A stretch of 64,000 nt of DNA from CBDCPI01 sp965220245 (GCA_965220245.1 CBDCPI010000013.1:1-64000); one strand, 5' to 3'; positions 36,779 to 46,061 are shown, counted from the first letter of the stretch. Numbers and translations: made by a program. Notes: a model not told the origin generated them from the letters alone.

Positions 36779-37495
36779 ATGACGACCAAGCAGCCCAGGG
36801 AACGCATCCGGCTTCCGGACCCGCCGGAGATATCGAGAATGACCAGCTTCGACCGCCTGCACCGGACGGGGAACACCCACAACCTGGCCGAACACTTCGG
36901 CAACGAGAAGACCACCATCGTCGGGGGAGAGAGACACATCAGCGCGGCGCCCGCCTCGGAGCCGTCCGACAGAATAATCCCCGATCTCCTGATCGCCTTC
37001 GGCGTGGACCCCGAGGCCTACGAGGACAGCCGGGGCTACATCGTCACGGAGCAGGGCAAGCCCCCGGACTTTGTCCTGGAAATCGCCTCCCCAAGCACCG
37101 GCAGGAAGGACATCACCGTCAAGAGGACGGACTACGCCGAACTGGGAGTGACCGAATACTGGAGGTTCGACCAGACCGGCGGCAACTGGCACGGCGAGGC
37201 CCTGGCCGGAGACCGGTTGAGGGACGGAATCTATGAGTCCATCACCGTCGAGACGGCGGAAGACGGGGCCCGACAGGGGTACAGCACGGTCCTGGACCTG
37301 GTCCTGCGCTGGGAACAGGGAGAACTGCTGTGGATCGACCCGGATACCGGGCGGCACATCACCAGGCTCAGCGACGAGCGGGAAAGGGCCGACACCGCCG
37401 AGGCCCGCGCTGACAATGCCGAAGCCCGCGCAAACTCCGCCGAGGCCCGCATCCGCGAACTGGAGGGAGAGCTCCGGCGCAACCGGGAGCCATAG
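36779..37495 (+). CDS. Uma2 family (DUF820) endonuclease-like protein, second copy
   Basis: A paralogue of the protein at 19-675, sharing EHFGNEKTTIV, PDLLIAFGVD, QGKPPDFVLEIASPSTG, TEYWRFDQTGG and the same C-terminal coiled coil. The latter is a literal heptad series (ADTAEAR, ADNAEAR, ANSAEAR) at the DNA level. The N-terminus is longer (RERIRLPDPPEISRMTSFDRL), as is usual in the family. The PD-(D/E)XK-type Asp, Glu and Lys are present. Catalytic activity and target are not established. It is transcribed away from ligA, 130 bases downstream of it. Confidence 0.87.
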   Translation: MTTKQPRERIRLPDPPEISRMTSFDRLHRTGNTHNLAEHFGNEKTTIVGGERHISAAPASEPSDRIIPDLLIAFGVDPEAYEDSRGYIVTEQGKPPDFVLEIASPSTGRKDITVKRTDYAELGVTEYWRFDQTGGNWHGEALAGDRLRDGIYESITVETAEDGARQGYSTVLDLVLRWEQGELLWIDPDTGRHITRLSDERERADTAEARADNAEARANSAEARIRELEGELRRNREP

Positions 37496-37979
37496 CCATC
37501 AGATCCCCCGCCCGCCACAATAGCGGCGCCTCTCTCAGGACCCGGGCCGAAAGGGCCGCAGGTCCTATAACCGGAACATCCTGCGTCCACACGGCTGCGA
37601 AGCACCCCCGAAAAGCGCGCCTGGCCCTCAAACGCGCCGGTGACCGCCCGGACGGGAAGCGGCAAGAGGCTGCTCCGGACCCGCAGACTCCACAAGAAGA
37701 TGGACCCGAAGAGCAGGCCGCCTTCGGCCAGGCCCGGCGCCCTTGTACCCGCGCCCTTATACAATGAAGCGGGTATTCGGGAGCGAAGACGAGGAACGAC
37801 CCGCCCAGGACGGCCGCGCCAACCCTCACCCGGCAAAGCCCGGGACCAGACCAACAGGGACCCGCAGCACGTGATCTGACCGGACTCCGGTCACGCCATC
37901 CCCCAACCAAGACCCCACCAGCGGCCGCCCATCCCGCACTCCAAAGGACACGCCACGCGCCATCCAAACAAGGAGCACC
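37496..37979. other. Gene-free stretch
   Basis: About 480 bases with no supported frame. Short inverted GC tracts are present but none forms a long perfect stem. Confidence 0.45.
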
Positions 37980-39485
37980 ATGCCTTCCAAGGAAAGATTC
38001 ACCGTATCCCACGAGGGGATGCGGGAGCAGCACGCCGGCCGCGCCCCCTGGGAGCTCCTCAAGGAGCTGGTCCAGAACGCCTGGGACGAGGCCCCGGAGG
38101 CCACCGTCTGCCGGGTGGACATAAACTGCGACAGCCCGGACGCCACCCGGATCACCGTCGCCGACGACGGGCCGGGGTTCGCCGACATCGCCGACGCCTA
38201 CACCCTCCTGAAGTCCACCCCCAAGCGCCGAGACCCGGCCAAGCGGGGCCGGTTCAACCTGGGCGAGAAGGAGTTCATCTCCGTCGCCGTCAGCGCCCGG
38301 GTCGAGACCTGCGGGCATACGGTATCCTTCCCCCCGGGCGGCGGCCGCCGGGTTGCCGCCAACGGCCGCTCCCGGGGCACGGTCATCACCGCCATCATGC
38401 CCTGGAACGAGGAACAGGCCCAGGAACTAGCCAAGCGGCTCCTCAGGTTCCGGCCCACGGACTGCGCCCTAGTCGTGAACGGCGAGGAGGTCCCCAAGCG
38501 GGACCCGCTGATAGTCCACAGCGCGGTGCTGGAAACCGTCCTGTAGGACGGCCCGGGCGAGCCCATGCGCCGCACCCAGCGGAAGACCGGAATGCACCTG
38601 CTGGAACCCCGGGACCCGGAGCAGTCCTGGCTCTACGAGATGGGCATCCCCATCCAGCCCGTCGAGACCCCCTGGGACGTCGACGTGCAACAGAAGGTCC
38701 CCATGCCGCCCAACCGGACCGAGGTCCCCACCCGGTACCTCAACGCCGTCTACGCCGAGGTTGCAAACGCCGGGTTCGGGCTGCTGCCGGACGAAGAGTT
38801 CGGCGAGAACTGGGTCAAAACGGCGATGAACGAGGAACGGACCAGCGCCGGGGCCGTGGCGGCCACCGTCCACGGCCGCTACGGAGACCGGGTGCTGTTC
38901 ACCTCCAACGACGCCGACGCCAACATGAAAGCGTCGGAAGAAGGCTACCAGCTGGTCAACCCCCGGTCCCTGACCCCCGGGGAGCGGGAAAGGTTCCGGG
39001 AGGACGCCCAGGTCCAGTCGGCCCGGGAGGTGTTTGGCGTCCGGTACGACAACCGCGAAGAGTTCCAGGCGAAGCCGGAGCACGCCGGCTTCATCCGGTG
39101 GGTCAGGGAACTGGGCCAAGCCTGCGGGCTGGAGGTGACGGTGGCCTTCACCCGGTTCACCACCGGGAGACGGCCCAACATCGCCGCCGACTGCACTGCC
39201 GACAGCGAGGCGCCCACCGTGCGGTTCAACCGCGCGGTGCTGGACGAGGAGTTCTTCCTGCCGCCCTACAACCGGACGGAGCAACTGGAGCTCGTCATTC
39301 ACGAATTCGGGCACGCCATCGCCGGGAAAGGCATGGAGCACGGGCCCCAGTGGGGCCAGGGAGCGGCGAAGGCCGGGGCCCGGATAGCCCGTCATCTCGC
39401 GGAGAAAAGCAGGGAGCGCCCCAGGGCGCATCAACGCGGCACAGCCGAAGGAGAAGCGGAGAATCCTCCCGGTGCAGCGGCATGA
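37980..39485 (+). pseudogene. GHKL ATPase / HExxH protein with in-frame amber stop
   Basis: Two open frames are in the same phase and together match one ATP-binding protein of ~500 residues. The first (37980-38546) has the GHKL pocket: LLKELVQNAWDEA (N box), VADDGPGF (G1) and RGRFNLGEKEF (G2), ending LETVL. A single TAG at 38544-38546 follows. The second continues in frame (MRRTQRKTGMHLLEPRDPE, then LYEMGIPIQPVE, QQKVPMPPNR) and ends in a zinc-protease-like LVIHEFGHAIAG helix. In relatives LxTVL is followed directly by the RRT-RKT segment, so the stop interrupts one gene. TAG serves as a normal stop elsewhere here, which favours a nonsense mutation over recoding; re-initiation at ATG 38565 remains possible. 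Confidence 0.75.
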
Positions 39486-39721
39486 TCAAGACATTCCTGG
39501 AAACCTTCGGCCACTGCAGGAGCGCCGGATGCCGGGCCATCGCCTGGACACCCGGCATCCGGCCAGACCGCCGGGACTGGACCGGGTTCACGGAAACCGT
39601 ACTGGACCACGTGAGAAAGCATCGCCATACCGTCGTCATAAGGCCGATAGCCCGCACCGTCACGTTCGACGGCCAGCCCGGCCTCATCGAATCACCAACC
39701 GGAGAAGACTACCTGATGTGA
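39482..39721 (+). CDS. Hypothetical protein, 79 aa
   Basis: The ATG overlaps the stop of the preceding gene (ATGA), suggesting translational coupling. It is a short soluble protein with two Cys near the N-terminus (GHCRSAGCRAIAW) and a basic centre (HVRKHRHTVVIRPIAR). No family recognised. Coupling to the amber-interrupted ATPase suggests a shared function. Confidence 0.6.
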   Translation: MIKTFLETFGHCRSAGCRAIAWTPGIRPDRRDWTGFTETVLDHVRKHRHTVVIRPIARTVTFDGQPGLIESPTGEDYLM

Positions 39722-39804
39722 CGGTAAAAACCGGCCAAGCACATCAGGGTCCCGGCGCGACGGCCATAGGAAACGCTCAAGCCGACAGTACGAGGAGACC
39801 AGAC

Positions 39805-40254
39805 ATGTCAAGCCAAAAGCTCCGGTTCGCCGTCTTCGACCTAGACGGCACCCTGTCCGACGACCGCCACCGCCACCACTTCGTGGAAACCCGCCCCAAG
39901 GACTGGGAGTCCTACAACAAAGCCTGCCCCGAGGACCCGCCCAACGAGGCCCTCTGCCGGCTGGCCCGGAGCCTTTACGAAGCACACTGCCGGGTAGAGA
40001 TCTGGACCGGCAGGCCGGACCGGATACGGCCCCAGACGGAGGAGTGGCTCCGCCGGCACGAAGTGCCCTGCCACCGGCTCAGGATGCGGTCCGAGACGGA
40101 CGGGACCCGGCCAGTCAACGAGGTCAAAGGAGAATGGCTCAGGGAGTGCGGCGAAGACCGCCCGGACCTCATCTTCGACGACCGGACGAAGACGGTCCGG
40201 TCCTGGAGAGAGCAGGGAATGGTCTGCTTGCAGGTCGCCCAGCACGACTACTAG
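39805..40254 (+). CDS. HAD phosphatase, polynucleotide-kinase 3'-phosphatase-like
   Basis: HAD motif I is FAVFDLDGTLSDD (nucleophile and general-acid Asp), motif II is EIWTGRPDRIRPQTEEWL, and motif IV is DLIFDDRTKTVRSWREQGM. The compact capless form of ~150 residues and the W-x-G-R-P segment resemble the 3'-phosphatase domain of T4 polynucleotide kinase. Such enzymes remove 3'-phosphates from damaged nucleic-acid ends. A GAGGAG box lies 7 bases before the start. A ligase and a nuclease on the same element make end-repair a reasonable context, but no kinase domain is present. Confidence 0.82.
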   Translation: MSSQKLRFAVFDLDGTLSDDRHRHHFVETRPKDWESYNKACPEDPPNEALCRLARSLYEAHCRVEIWTGRPDRIRPQTEEWLRRHEVPCHRLRMRSETDGTRPVNEVKGEWLRECGEDRPDLIFDDRTKTVRSWREQGMVCLQVAQHDY

Positions 40255-40424
40255 GCCGCCGCCTCTTCGTCTCCGCCCGCAACCTCCGGTTCCACGGGTC
40301 CGACACCCCCGAAAGCTCACCCAAAAGCTCACCCGAGAGGCCGGGGAAAGGAAGGTGGACACCAGGCTGGTCCAAGCCGGAAGCCGCCACTCGTTCACAA
40401 GCCAGTCAGAAAGGAGACGGCAAC

Positions 40425-40877
40425 GTGACCGCCAAAGCCATGGAAAAGCTCAACAACCCCAACTGGACGGTCTTCACCCAAGAAGAACCCCTCCAATGCG
40501 ACGACGGGCCCCAGGCGCGGCTGGCCAGGGACCAAGCCGGCCAGACCTACCTCGCCCTATGGACCGACTCCTTCCCCAGCTTCGAGCGGTGGGTTTACGT
40601 CCCTCTCGAGGAAGGCGAGGACTCGTTTCCCAGACCCAACATCCGGGAAGCGCTCACCGGCCGGCGGCCGCTCGTGAGCGTCATCGGCAACGCAGACGAG
40701 GTCTACATCGTGGACATAGACCCGGGCGGGAACTTCACCCGGACGGTCCGGGCCCGGCTGCACGAGATGACAGCCGGGGAGGACATCCCCTTCAGTCCAC
40801 CCGGGCCGGAGGCCAGGCTGAACGTCCCTGAGCGCGTGATCGCCGCTTGGGAGCGCGGAAAGGCCGCACAGCCGTAG
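40425..40877 (+). CDS. Hypothetical protein, 150 aa
   Basis: GTG 40425 has AAGGAGA 8 bases upstream. It is soluble, with a beta-rich centre (YLALWTDSFPSFERWVYVPL, LVSVIGNADEVYIVDI). No family recognised. It lies in the same direction as the HAD gene, followed by a large hairpin at 40954. Confidence 0.6.
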   Translation: MTAKAMEKLNNPNWTVFTQEEPLQCDDGPQARLARDQAGQTYLALWTDSFPSFERWVYVPLEEGEDSFPRPNIREALTGRRPLVSVIGNADEVYIVDIDPGGNFTRTVRARLHEMTAGEDIPFSPPGPEARLNVPERVIAAWERGKAAQP

Positions 40878-40953
40878 GCGGCGCCTGAGACCTCAGGTCC
40901 CCGGACGGCGTCGCTGCCGAGGCCATTGCCCCGGTCAAGAGAATCAAAACTCT

Positions 40954-41002
40954 GGGGAGAGCGGGGCGGCTTCTGCTGCAAGACAGCCGCCCCGCTCTCC
41001 CC
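40954..41002 (+). terminator. 18-bp perfect GC hairpin
   Basis: GGGGAGAGCGGGGCGGCT and AGCCGCCCCGCTCTCCCC pair perfectly around a 13-base loop. No T-run follows. The stem is unusually stable for a spacer element, and may act as a terminator, a processing site or a transcript stabiliser. Confidence 0.6.
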
Positions 41003-41056
41003 GGACCACGATGGCCATGACCAAAGGACGCCCAACGCCAACAGCAGAGGCGCATA

Positions 41057-41434
41057 ATGATCGACCGGATAGTCAACGTGATCGCCGGCAGCCGGCTTCA
41101 AGAGTTGCAGGAGCAGCTGGACCGGTCCCGCCGGAACGAGGCCCGGCTAATGGCCGACCTGGACGCCGAGCTCCGGAACAGCAGCAGGACCGCCCGGGAA
41201 CTCCGGGAAGCCCGGATGAGCCGGGACGGCTACCGGCAGGTCGTCGAAGAGCTCCAGCGGCAGAACCGGGAGGAAGCCGCCGGGAGACTCATCGAGGACC
41301 TGCAACTGGAGTTGGCCCTGCGGAAGAGTCCGGGCTGCGCCCGGAGGAAGCGGATCGACGCCCGCAGCCTGCTTCTGGAGGAAATTCCGGTCCAGCAACG
41401 ACAGCCAACAGCACCAAACCGCCGGGGGTCCTAG
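41057..41434 (+). CDS. Coiled-coil protein, 125 aa
   Basis: Nearly the whole protein up to residue ~90 is a charged amphipathic helix (LQELQEQLDRSRRNEARLMADL, continuing to EELQRQNREEAAGRLIEDL in separate heptads). A basic C-terminal tail follows. There is no signal peptide. It probably dimerises; function unknown. The ribosome-binding site is weak. Confidence 0.55.
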   Translation: MIDRIVNVIAGSRLQELQEQLDRSRRNEARLMADLDAELRNSSRTARELREARMSRDGYRQVVEELQRQNREEAAGRLIEDLQLELALRKSPGCARRKRIDARSLLLEEIPVQQRQPTAPNRRGS

Positions 41435-41669
41435 AAGCCCGATTCGAAGAGAAGGACGATGCTTGCCACATCCCATCTGGCCATCTCCACCCCGGCGGAC
41501 CCAAAAGAGGCCCGACCGGGCCAACCCCACGCCCGGCTACGCCAAGAGACAGAGCCCGAGAAGACGGTCAGGGACCGGCCGGACCCGGCGAGGGCCGACC
41601 AAGCCGGGACATAGTCAAAGGCCTGGTCACCCGATACGGAATCAACGGAACCTCCCGGAGGCAGACGCC

Positions 41670-41936
41670 ATGACCATCAGCGAAGCCCTGTACCACCTGG
41701 AGAACTTCGGCCTGACCAAGAACACGCCCAAGGACCGGGCCCTGGCCGAGATGCGGGACCGGCTCCGGCACATCCGGAGCCTCAGCATCCTGGACCCCGG
41801 CTCGAAGCTCACCGAGACCGCCGCCAGGACCATCTTGGCCGAGGCCGACAGGCTGGACCTGAGGACCTTCGGCTCCAACCTCCATGACCTTCCGGACCGG
41901 CCCGCGGCGCCCAGCGCCCCGTGGGAAACCGCCTGA
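41670..41936 (+). CDS. Hypothetical protein, 88 aa
   Basis: ATG 41670 has a CGGAGG box at optimal spacing. It is an all-helical soluble protein (EALYHLENFGLTKN, ALAEMRDRLRHIRSLSIL, ETAARTILAEADRLDL). No family recognised. It is the last gene with element-type base use before the chromosomal block. Confidence 0.6.
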   Translation: MTISEALYHLENFGLTKNTPKDRALAEMRDRLRHIRSLSILDPGSKLTETAARTILAEADRLDLRTFGSNLHDLPDRPAAPSAPWETA

Positions 41937-42436
41937 ACGCCAGTCCAAGACGAAATGAACTGGGCCTACAGGTGGAGGCCGGCCTCTCTGCCGGGACAAC
42001 GAGGCGAAGAAATGGATCCAGAGTCGCAGCAGACGGCGGATTACCCCACACAACCGGGCCCGGCGCAAGGGTAACCGTTGTCACAACCTGGTCATCTCGC
42101 AGTCAACGGTACCTAGATACCCAAGCGCGACCCCGTTCCGGATAAGGTATGCAGGACGACCCCGGCGGCTTCTCTCAAAGCAGGCTGCTTCCCGGGGCTA
42201 AACGCCTGTAATCGAAAAGGGGGAGGCGCTCAGCCGGGCCAATTTGCCATTCCTCTGCCATTCCCATTTTTCCCGCTCCATGCTACTCCACGCCAGTCCA
42301 GGCATAAATAAAGCCCCCAGTAGGGTGCCGCCGTAGCTGACGACACTCCAGGAGGCTTATCGACACGAATCTATGCAGATTTGAAGTCCGCAAGGGCCAC
42401 CGGGCCCCATCCACTCCCCCGGAGAGAAAGAGTTGA
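41937..42436. other. Transition zone between element-type and chromosomal DNA
   Basis: About 500 bases without genes. Base use changes here, from CCGG/CGG-rich element DNA to the milder chromosomal pattern that starts with trxA. I see no tRNA gene, integrase or clear direct repeat that would mark an attachment site. Confidence 0.45.
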
Positions 42437-42766
42437 CTAGTCAGTCAATACTCTGTCGATCTCTTTCTTCAAAGCACCCTTGGGCCGAGCCCCGATAACG
42501 GTGTGCACCGCCTCACCGCCTTTGAAGAAAATCAGCGCGGGAATGCTGCGTACCCCGTATTTCATTGCGACGCTGGGACTGCTGTCGACGTCGAGCTTGC
42601 CGACGTTTAGTTTACCGTCATACTCCAAGGCCAACTCGTGGACTGCCGGCGCGATCATCTTGCAAGGTCCGCACCATTCGGCCCAAAAGTCTACCAGCAC
42701 CGGCAAGTCCGAATTGATTACTGTATCGTCCCAGTTGGTTTCGGTAACCTCGATGGGTTCAGCCAT
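42437..42766 (-). CDS. trxA: Thioredoxin
   Basis: A 109-residue thioredoxin with the redox-active site WAEWCGPCK, conserved Asp in VLVDFWAEW, and the cis-Pro in SIPALIFF. It reduces protein disulphides in the cytoplasm. The start at 42766 (MAEPIEV) has a GGAGG box 6 bases upstream; an in-frame upstream extension lacks one. It is divergent from the RlmD-Maf gene, with ~190 bases between them. It is the first gene of clear chromosomal character. Confidence 0.95.
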   Translation of the reverse strand: MAEPIEVTETNWDDTVINSDLPVLVDFWAEWCGPCKMIAPAVHELALEYDGKLNVGKLDVDSSPSVAMKYGVRSIPALIFFKGGEAVHTVIGARPKGALKKEIDRVLTD

Positions 42767-42906
42767 CTTGTGCCTCCAGAAAAGATTATGGTCCGGATAC
42801 TCTTCAAATGCGCCGCTTTGCCGTTCGAGGCGGGTATCGAGGGGCGGCCACAAGTGGGGACTGGTTTCAAGTTTATACTGCCGGGCTCATAAGGGTCAAC
42901 ATCGTC

Positions 42907-42935
42907 TTGGTTTCGGGAACTGCTTCCAGTATAGT
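42907..42935 (+). promoter_or_regulatory. Sigma70-type promoter of the RlmD-Maf operon
   Basis: TTGGTT, a 17-base spacer and TATAGT are followed by a predicted transcript start about 18 bases before the ATG at 42960. Confidence 0.6.
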
Positions 42936-42959
42936 AACTTTTGAGCGTTATTCTGAATT

Positions 42960-44855
42960 ATGCAGTTGAAGAAGGAACCTATCATCAAGGGGCAAAACCT
43001 GACCTTGGACTTGACGTCTTGGGGAAGGTTGGGCGAGGCGATGGCCTCCTGGCATGGGTTTGACGTGTTCGTCTTTGGCGGAATCCCCGGCGAGCGGGTG
43101 GTTGCCGAGGTAGTCCGGGTACACCGTAAGTATGCTGCCGCCAGGGTGATCGAAGTTTTAGAGCCCTCGGCCCACCGGGTGACGCCGCCCTGTCCTTACT
43201 TCGGTGACTGCACCGGGTGCCAGTGGCAGCACTTGGACTACCAAAGCCAGTTGGCAGCCAAACGAGCAAAAGCAATAGACGCCTTGCGGCGGGTGGGACA
43301 GTTTTCCCAACCGCCGGTGGCCGAGGTCATTCCGTCGGCCCGACAGTACGGCTACCGGAACCATGCCCGGTTCACGGTGGGGCCCGCCGGCGCCCTGGGC
43401 TTCGTCAATCGGGAGACTCGGCGGTTTGTGAAAGTCGACCATTGCCGGTTGATGCACGACCAAGTCAATCTCCGGTTGGGCGAGCTTCAAGGCAACTGCG
43501 GGGAAACCACCCAGCTATCGATCAGGGCTGGCCAAGAGACCGGCGACTACCTGGTACAGCCGTCATTGCTGCTGGCCCCGGCCTCCATAGAGACTGGACA
43601 ACACAGCTATCTGGACTCGGTCGCCGGGCGAAGGTTTAGGGTTTCGTCGCCTTCCTTTTTCCAAGTGAACATCGCACAAGCCGCCGAAACCGTCCAGGTA
43701 GTCCGCCGGTGCTTGGACCTAACCTCATCCGACGTGTTGTTGGATGCCTACACCGGAGTGGGCGCCTTCGCCGTTTTGCTGGCCCCTCACGTCAAGAAAG
43801 TGATGGCCATTGAGGAGTCTTCCGCCGCCGTGGCCGATGCCAGTGAGAATTGCGCCGGGACCGACAACGTGGAGTTCATCTTGGGCAAGACCGAGGAGGT
43901 CCTGCACCGCCTTACCGAAAAGCCCGACGCAATCGTCTTGGACCCGCCGCGTAGCGGATGTAAGCCGGAGGCCTTGGGCGCTTTGGCCAGGCTAGCGACG
44001 CCTCGGGTCGCCTACGTTTCGTGTGACCCTGAAACCCTAGCGCGGGACTTGCGGGTGCTTTGCGACGCTGGCTATGCTCTACGTCAGGTAGTCCCCCTGG
44101 ACATGTTTCCTCAGACCCACCATTTGGAGTGTGTAGCGGCGTTGGACTACGTCGGGCCCTCTTCTTTGCACTTGGGCCACCGGGACTATGCGGACCCCGC
44201 TCAGAATGTAGTTCTCGCCTCGGCATCACCCCGGCGACGGGAGTTGCTACAAGGGCTGGGACTGGACTTTCAGATCGTGCCAGCGGATGTGGATGAAGAA
44301 CTCCTACCCGGAGAACTCGCCCAAGAATCAGTACGCCGACTATCGCTGGCCAAGGCGCAGAAAGTGGCGGATGGCAGGGATTCCGGTTACGTGATCGGCG
44401 CTGACAGCATGGTGGTGCTGGAGGGCCGGGCGTTGGGAAAGCCGGAAGACTCCCAGGAAGCCCGGCGCATGTTGCGAGAATTGCGAGGCACCACCCATCA
44501 GGTGGCGACCGGACTAACCGTGATCGACATCTCATCGGGGCGCCGCTTGGTCGACAGTTGTACCAGTGAGGTTGTGTTGCGTCAATTTACCGACGAGGAA
44601 ATCGAGACGTCTATTGCCACCGGGACTCCCTTGGATAAGGCTGGCGCCTACGCGGTGCAGGACCAGGAGTTCCGACCGGCTGAGTCATGGCAAGGATGCT
44701 ACTCCAACATCGTAGGACTGCCCTTGTGCCGCCTCTTGGAAATGCTGCGGGAGCTTGGCTACCGGTTTTCGGACGAGGCGGTGCGGTCGGCGCAGGAACT
44801 CTGCGGACCTACCTGCCCCTCTAGACCAGCGCCGGGAGCGGAGTCGCAGTTATGA
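42960..44855 (+). CDS. Fusion: RlmD/TrmA-type rRNA uracil-5 methyltransferase + Maf nucleotide pyrophosphatase
   Basis: Residues 1-~400 are a TrmA/RlmD-family RNA m5U methyltransferase. It has a TRAM-like start, the iron-sulphur Cys set (CPYFGDCTGC, then DHCRLM), the SAM site LDAYTGVGAFAVLLA, VLDPPRSGC and the catalytic Cys in YVSCDPETLARD. From ~418 a complete Maf domain follows (VVLASASPRRRELLQGLGLDF, in two parts, then VIGADSMVVLEG and DKAGAYAVQD), which hydrolyses non-canonical or modified nucleoside triphosphates. There is no stop or frameshift between them. A short 30-residue tail overlaps the tatA start (ATGA). Confidence 0.93.
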   Translation: MQLKKEPIIKGQNLTLDLTSWGRLGEAMASWHGFDVFVFGGIPGERVVAEVVRVHRKYAAARVIEVLEPSAHRVTPPCPYFGDCTGCQWQHLDYQSQLAAKRAKAIDALRRVGQFSQPPVAEVIPSARQYGYRNHARFTVGPAGALGFVNRETRRFVKVDHCRLMHDQVNLRLGELQGNCGETTQLSIRAGQETGDYLVQPSLLLAPASIETGQHSYLDSVAGRRFRVSSPSFFQVNIAQAAETVQVVRRCLDLTSSDVLLDAYTGVGAFAVLLAPHVKKVMAIEESSAAVADASENCAGTDNVEFILGKTEEVLHRLTEKPDAIVLDPPRSGCKPEALGALARLATPRVAYVSCDPETLARDLRVLCDAGYALRQVVPLDMFPQTHHLECVAALDYVGPSSLHLGHRDYADPAQNVVLASASPRRRELLQGLGLDFQIVPADVDEELLPGELAQESVRRLSLAKAQKVADGRDSGYVIGADSMVVLEGRALGKPEDSQEARRMLRELRGTTHQVATGLTVIDISSGRRLVDSCTSEVVLRQFTDEEIETSIATGTPLDKAGAYAVQDQEFRPAESWQGCYSNIVGLPLCRLLEMLRELGYRFSDEAVRSAQELCGPTCPSRPAPGAESQL

Positions 44856-45223
44856 ACTTCATGGGCATCGGCTTCTTGGAGTTAGTGGTAATCCTTTTGG
44901 TCGCCTTTTTGGTGCTGGGCCCCAGCCGCTCTATTGGCATGGCCCGGTCGGCGGGTAAAGTGCTGGGAGACCTCAAGCGCACCTTTAGCGAAGTCGCCGC
45001 CGCCGCGAGTTTTGAGGAGACGGAACGGACTGGCGCCCGGCGAGAGCCGGCGTCGCCCAGTCGACAGGAGTTCACTCCTACGGACCCTCCTGCGCCCACA
45101 CCAGGGAGCCAAGAAGAGCCCCTATCCCCTAACCCCGTACCCTTTGAGCCCAATCCCTCCAATTTACCGGAGTCCTCCGCAGAGGGCCAAACAGGCCGGC
45201 CGCGCCGGGCTGGGAATGAGTGA
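44852..45223 (+). CDS. Twin-arginine translocase subunit TatA/TatB
   Basis: An N-terminal membrane helix (FLELVVILLVAFLVLGPSR) and hinge are followed by an amphipathic helix (MARSAGKVLGDLKRTFSEV), the TatA/TatB signature. A long Pro-rich tail follows. TatB-like function is suggested by the position directly before tatC. It overlaps the upstream gene by 4 bases and tatC by 8, so the three genes are probably one operon. Confidence 0.88.
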   Translation: MNFMGIGFLELVVILLVAFLVLGPSRSIGMARSAGKVLGDLKRTFSEVAAAASFEETERTGARREPASPSRQEFTPTDPPAPTPGSQEEPLSPNPVPFEPNPSNLPESSAEGQTGRPRRAGNE

Positions 45224-45980
45224 CCGCGAGCAAACAATCCTCCAGCATTTGGGCGAGCTAAGGTGGCGGGTAGTCGTATGGGTGGTCGCTCTCTTAGTAG
45301 GCAGCGCCGTTTCCTTCGCCTTCTTTGAACAAATTATCGAGTTGCTAACCCGGCCGGCTAAAGACTTGGAGATGGGCGCCGGGGGCGAGTTAATCTTTAC
45401 CGAAGTAACCGAGCTTCTCACCACCAGCGTCAAGGTCTCCTTCGTCGCCGGGTTTGTGCTTTCCTTCCCTGTGTTCCTCTACCAGGTGGTCATGTTTGTG
45501 GCGCCCGGACTTACCGGAAGGGAGAAGCGCTATCTGCTGGGCTTTCTGCCGGGGGCACTGCTGACCTTCGTCGCCGGAGTTGCTTTCGGCTACTTTGTCC
45601 TAACGCCGCCGGCGTTGCATTTCCTGTTGACCTTTGGGGACGACGTGGCCACGCCCATGATAAAGATCAGCAGCATTGTTAACTTGATGGTGCGCTTGTT
45701 GTTTTGGATGGGGGTCGCTTTCGAGACGCCGTTGGTGATGTATCTCTTGGCGCAATTAGGCTTGGTCAGCGCTCGGAGGTTGTCGAGGTTTCGCCGCTAT
45801 TGGGTAGTGGTTGCCTTTATCCTGGCCGCCATCATCACGCCAACCTTTGACCCCCTAAACCAAAGCTTGGTCGCTATACCCTTGCTGGTGTTGTACGAGT
45901 TGGGGATAGTCTTGGCCAAATGGGCCGGCCGAGGCCGCCCCGCAACAGAGGCGATTACCCCCGTGGGCCGCGCCGATTAA
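45216..45980 (+). CDS. tatC: Twin-arginine translocase subunit TatC
   Basis: A six-helix membrane protein that recognises twin-arginine signal peptides. Family features are HLGELRWRVVVWVVALL at the N-terminus, FVLSFPVFLYQVVMFVAPGL and GVAFETPLVMYLLAQLGLV. The ATG lies inside the end of the preceding gene. A bidirectional terminator follows at 46004. Confidence 0.95.
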   Translation: MSDREQTILQHLGELRWRVVVWVVALLVGSAVSFAFFEQIIELLTRPAKDLEMGAGGELIFTEVTELLTTSVKVSFVAGFVLSFPVFLYQVVMFVAPGLTGREKRYLLGFLPGALLTFVAGVAFGYFVLTPPALHFLLTFGDDVATPMIKISSIVNLMVRLLFWMGVAFETPLVMYLLAQLGLVSARRLSRFRRYWVVVAFILAAIITPTFDPLNQSLVAIPLLVLYELGIVLAKWAGRGRPATEAITPVGRAD

Positions 45981-46003
45981 TCCAGTAGGTCAACCCAAGA
46001 AAA

Positions 46004-46028
46004 AAGACCAGCTAACTAGGCTGGTCTT
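46004..46028. terminator. Bidirectional terminator between tatC and tatA2
   Basis: AAGACCAGC and GCTGGTCTT form a 9-bp stem with A-run on the left and T-rich DNA on the right, between convergent genes. Confidence 0.85.
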
Positions 46029-46061
46029 CCTTAGAGTGGACTTCAGTTTTGGGGTCTGAGC

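Noticed and set aside
37980..39485. Genome-wide TAG recoding
   Set aside because: TAG ends many neighbouring genes at their expected length, for example at 4601, 5756 and 11415.
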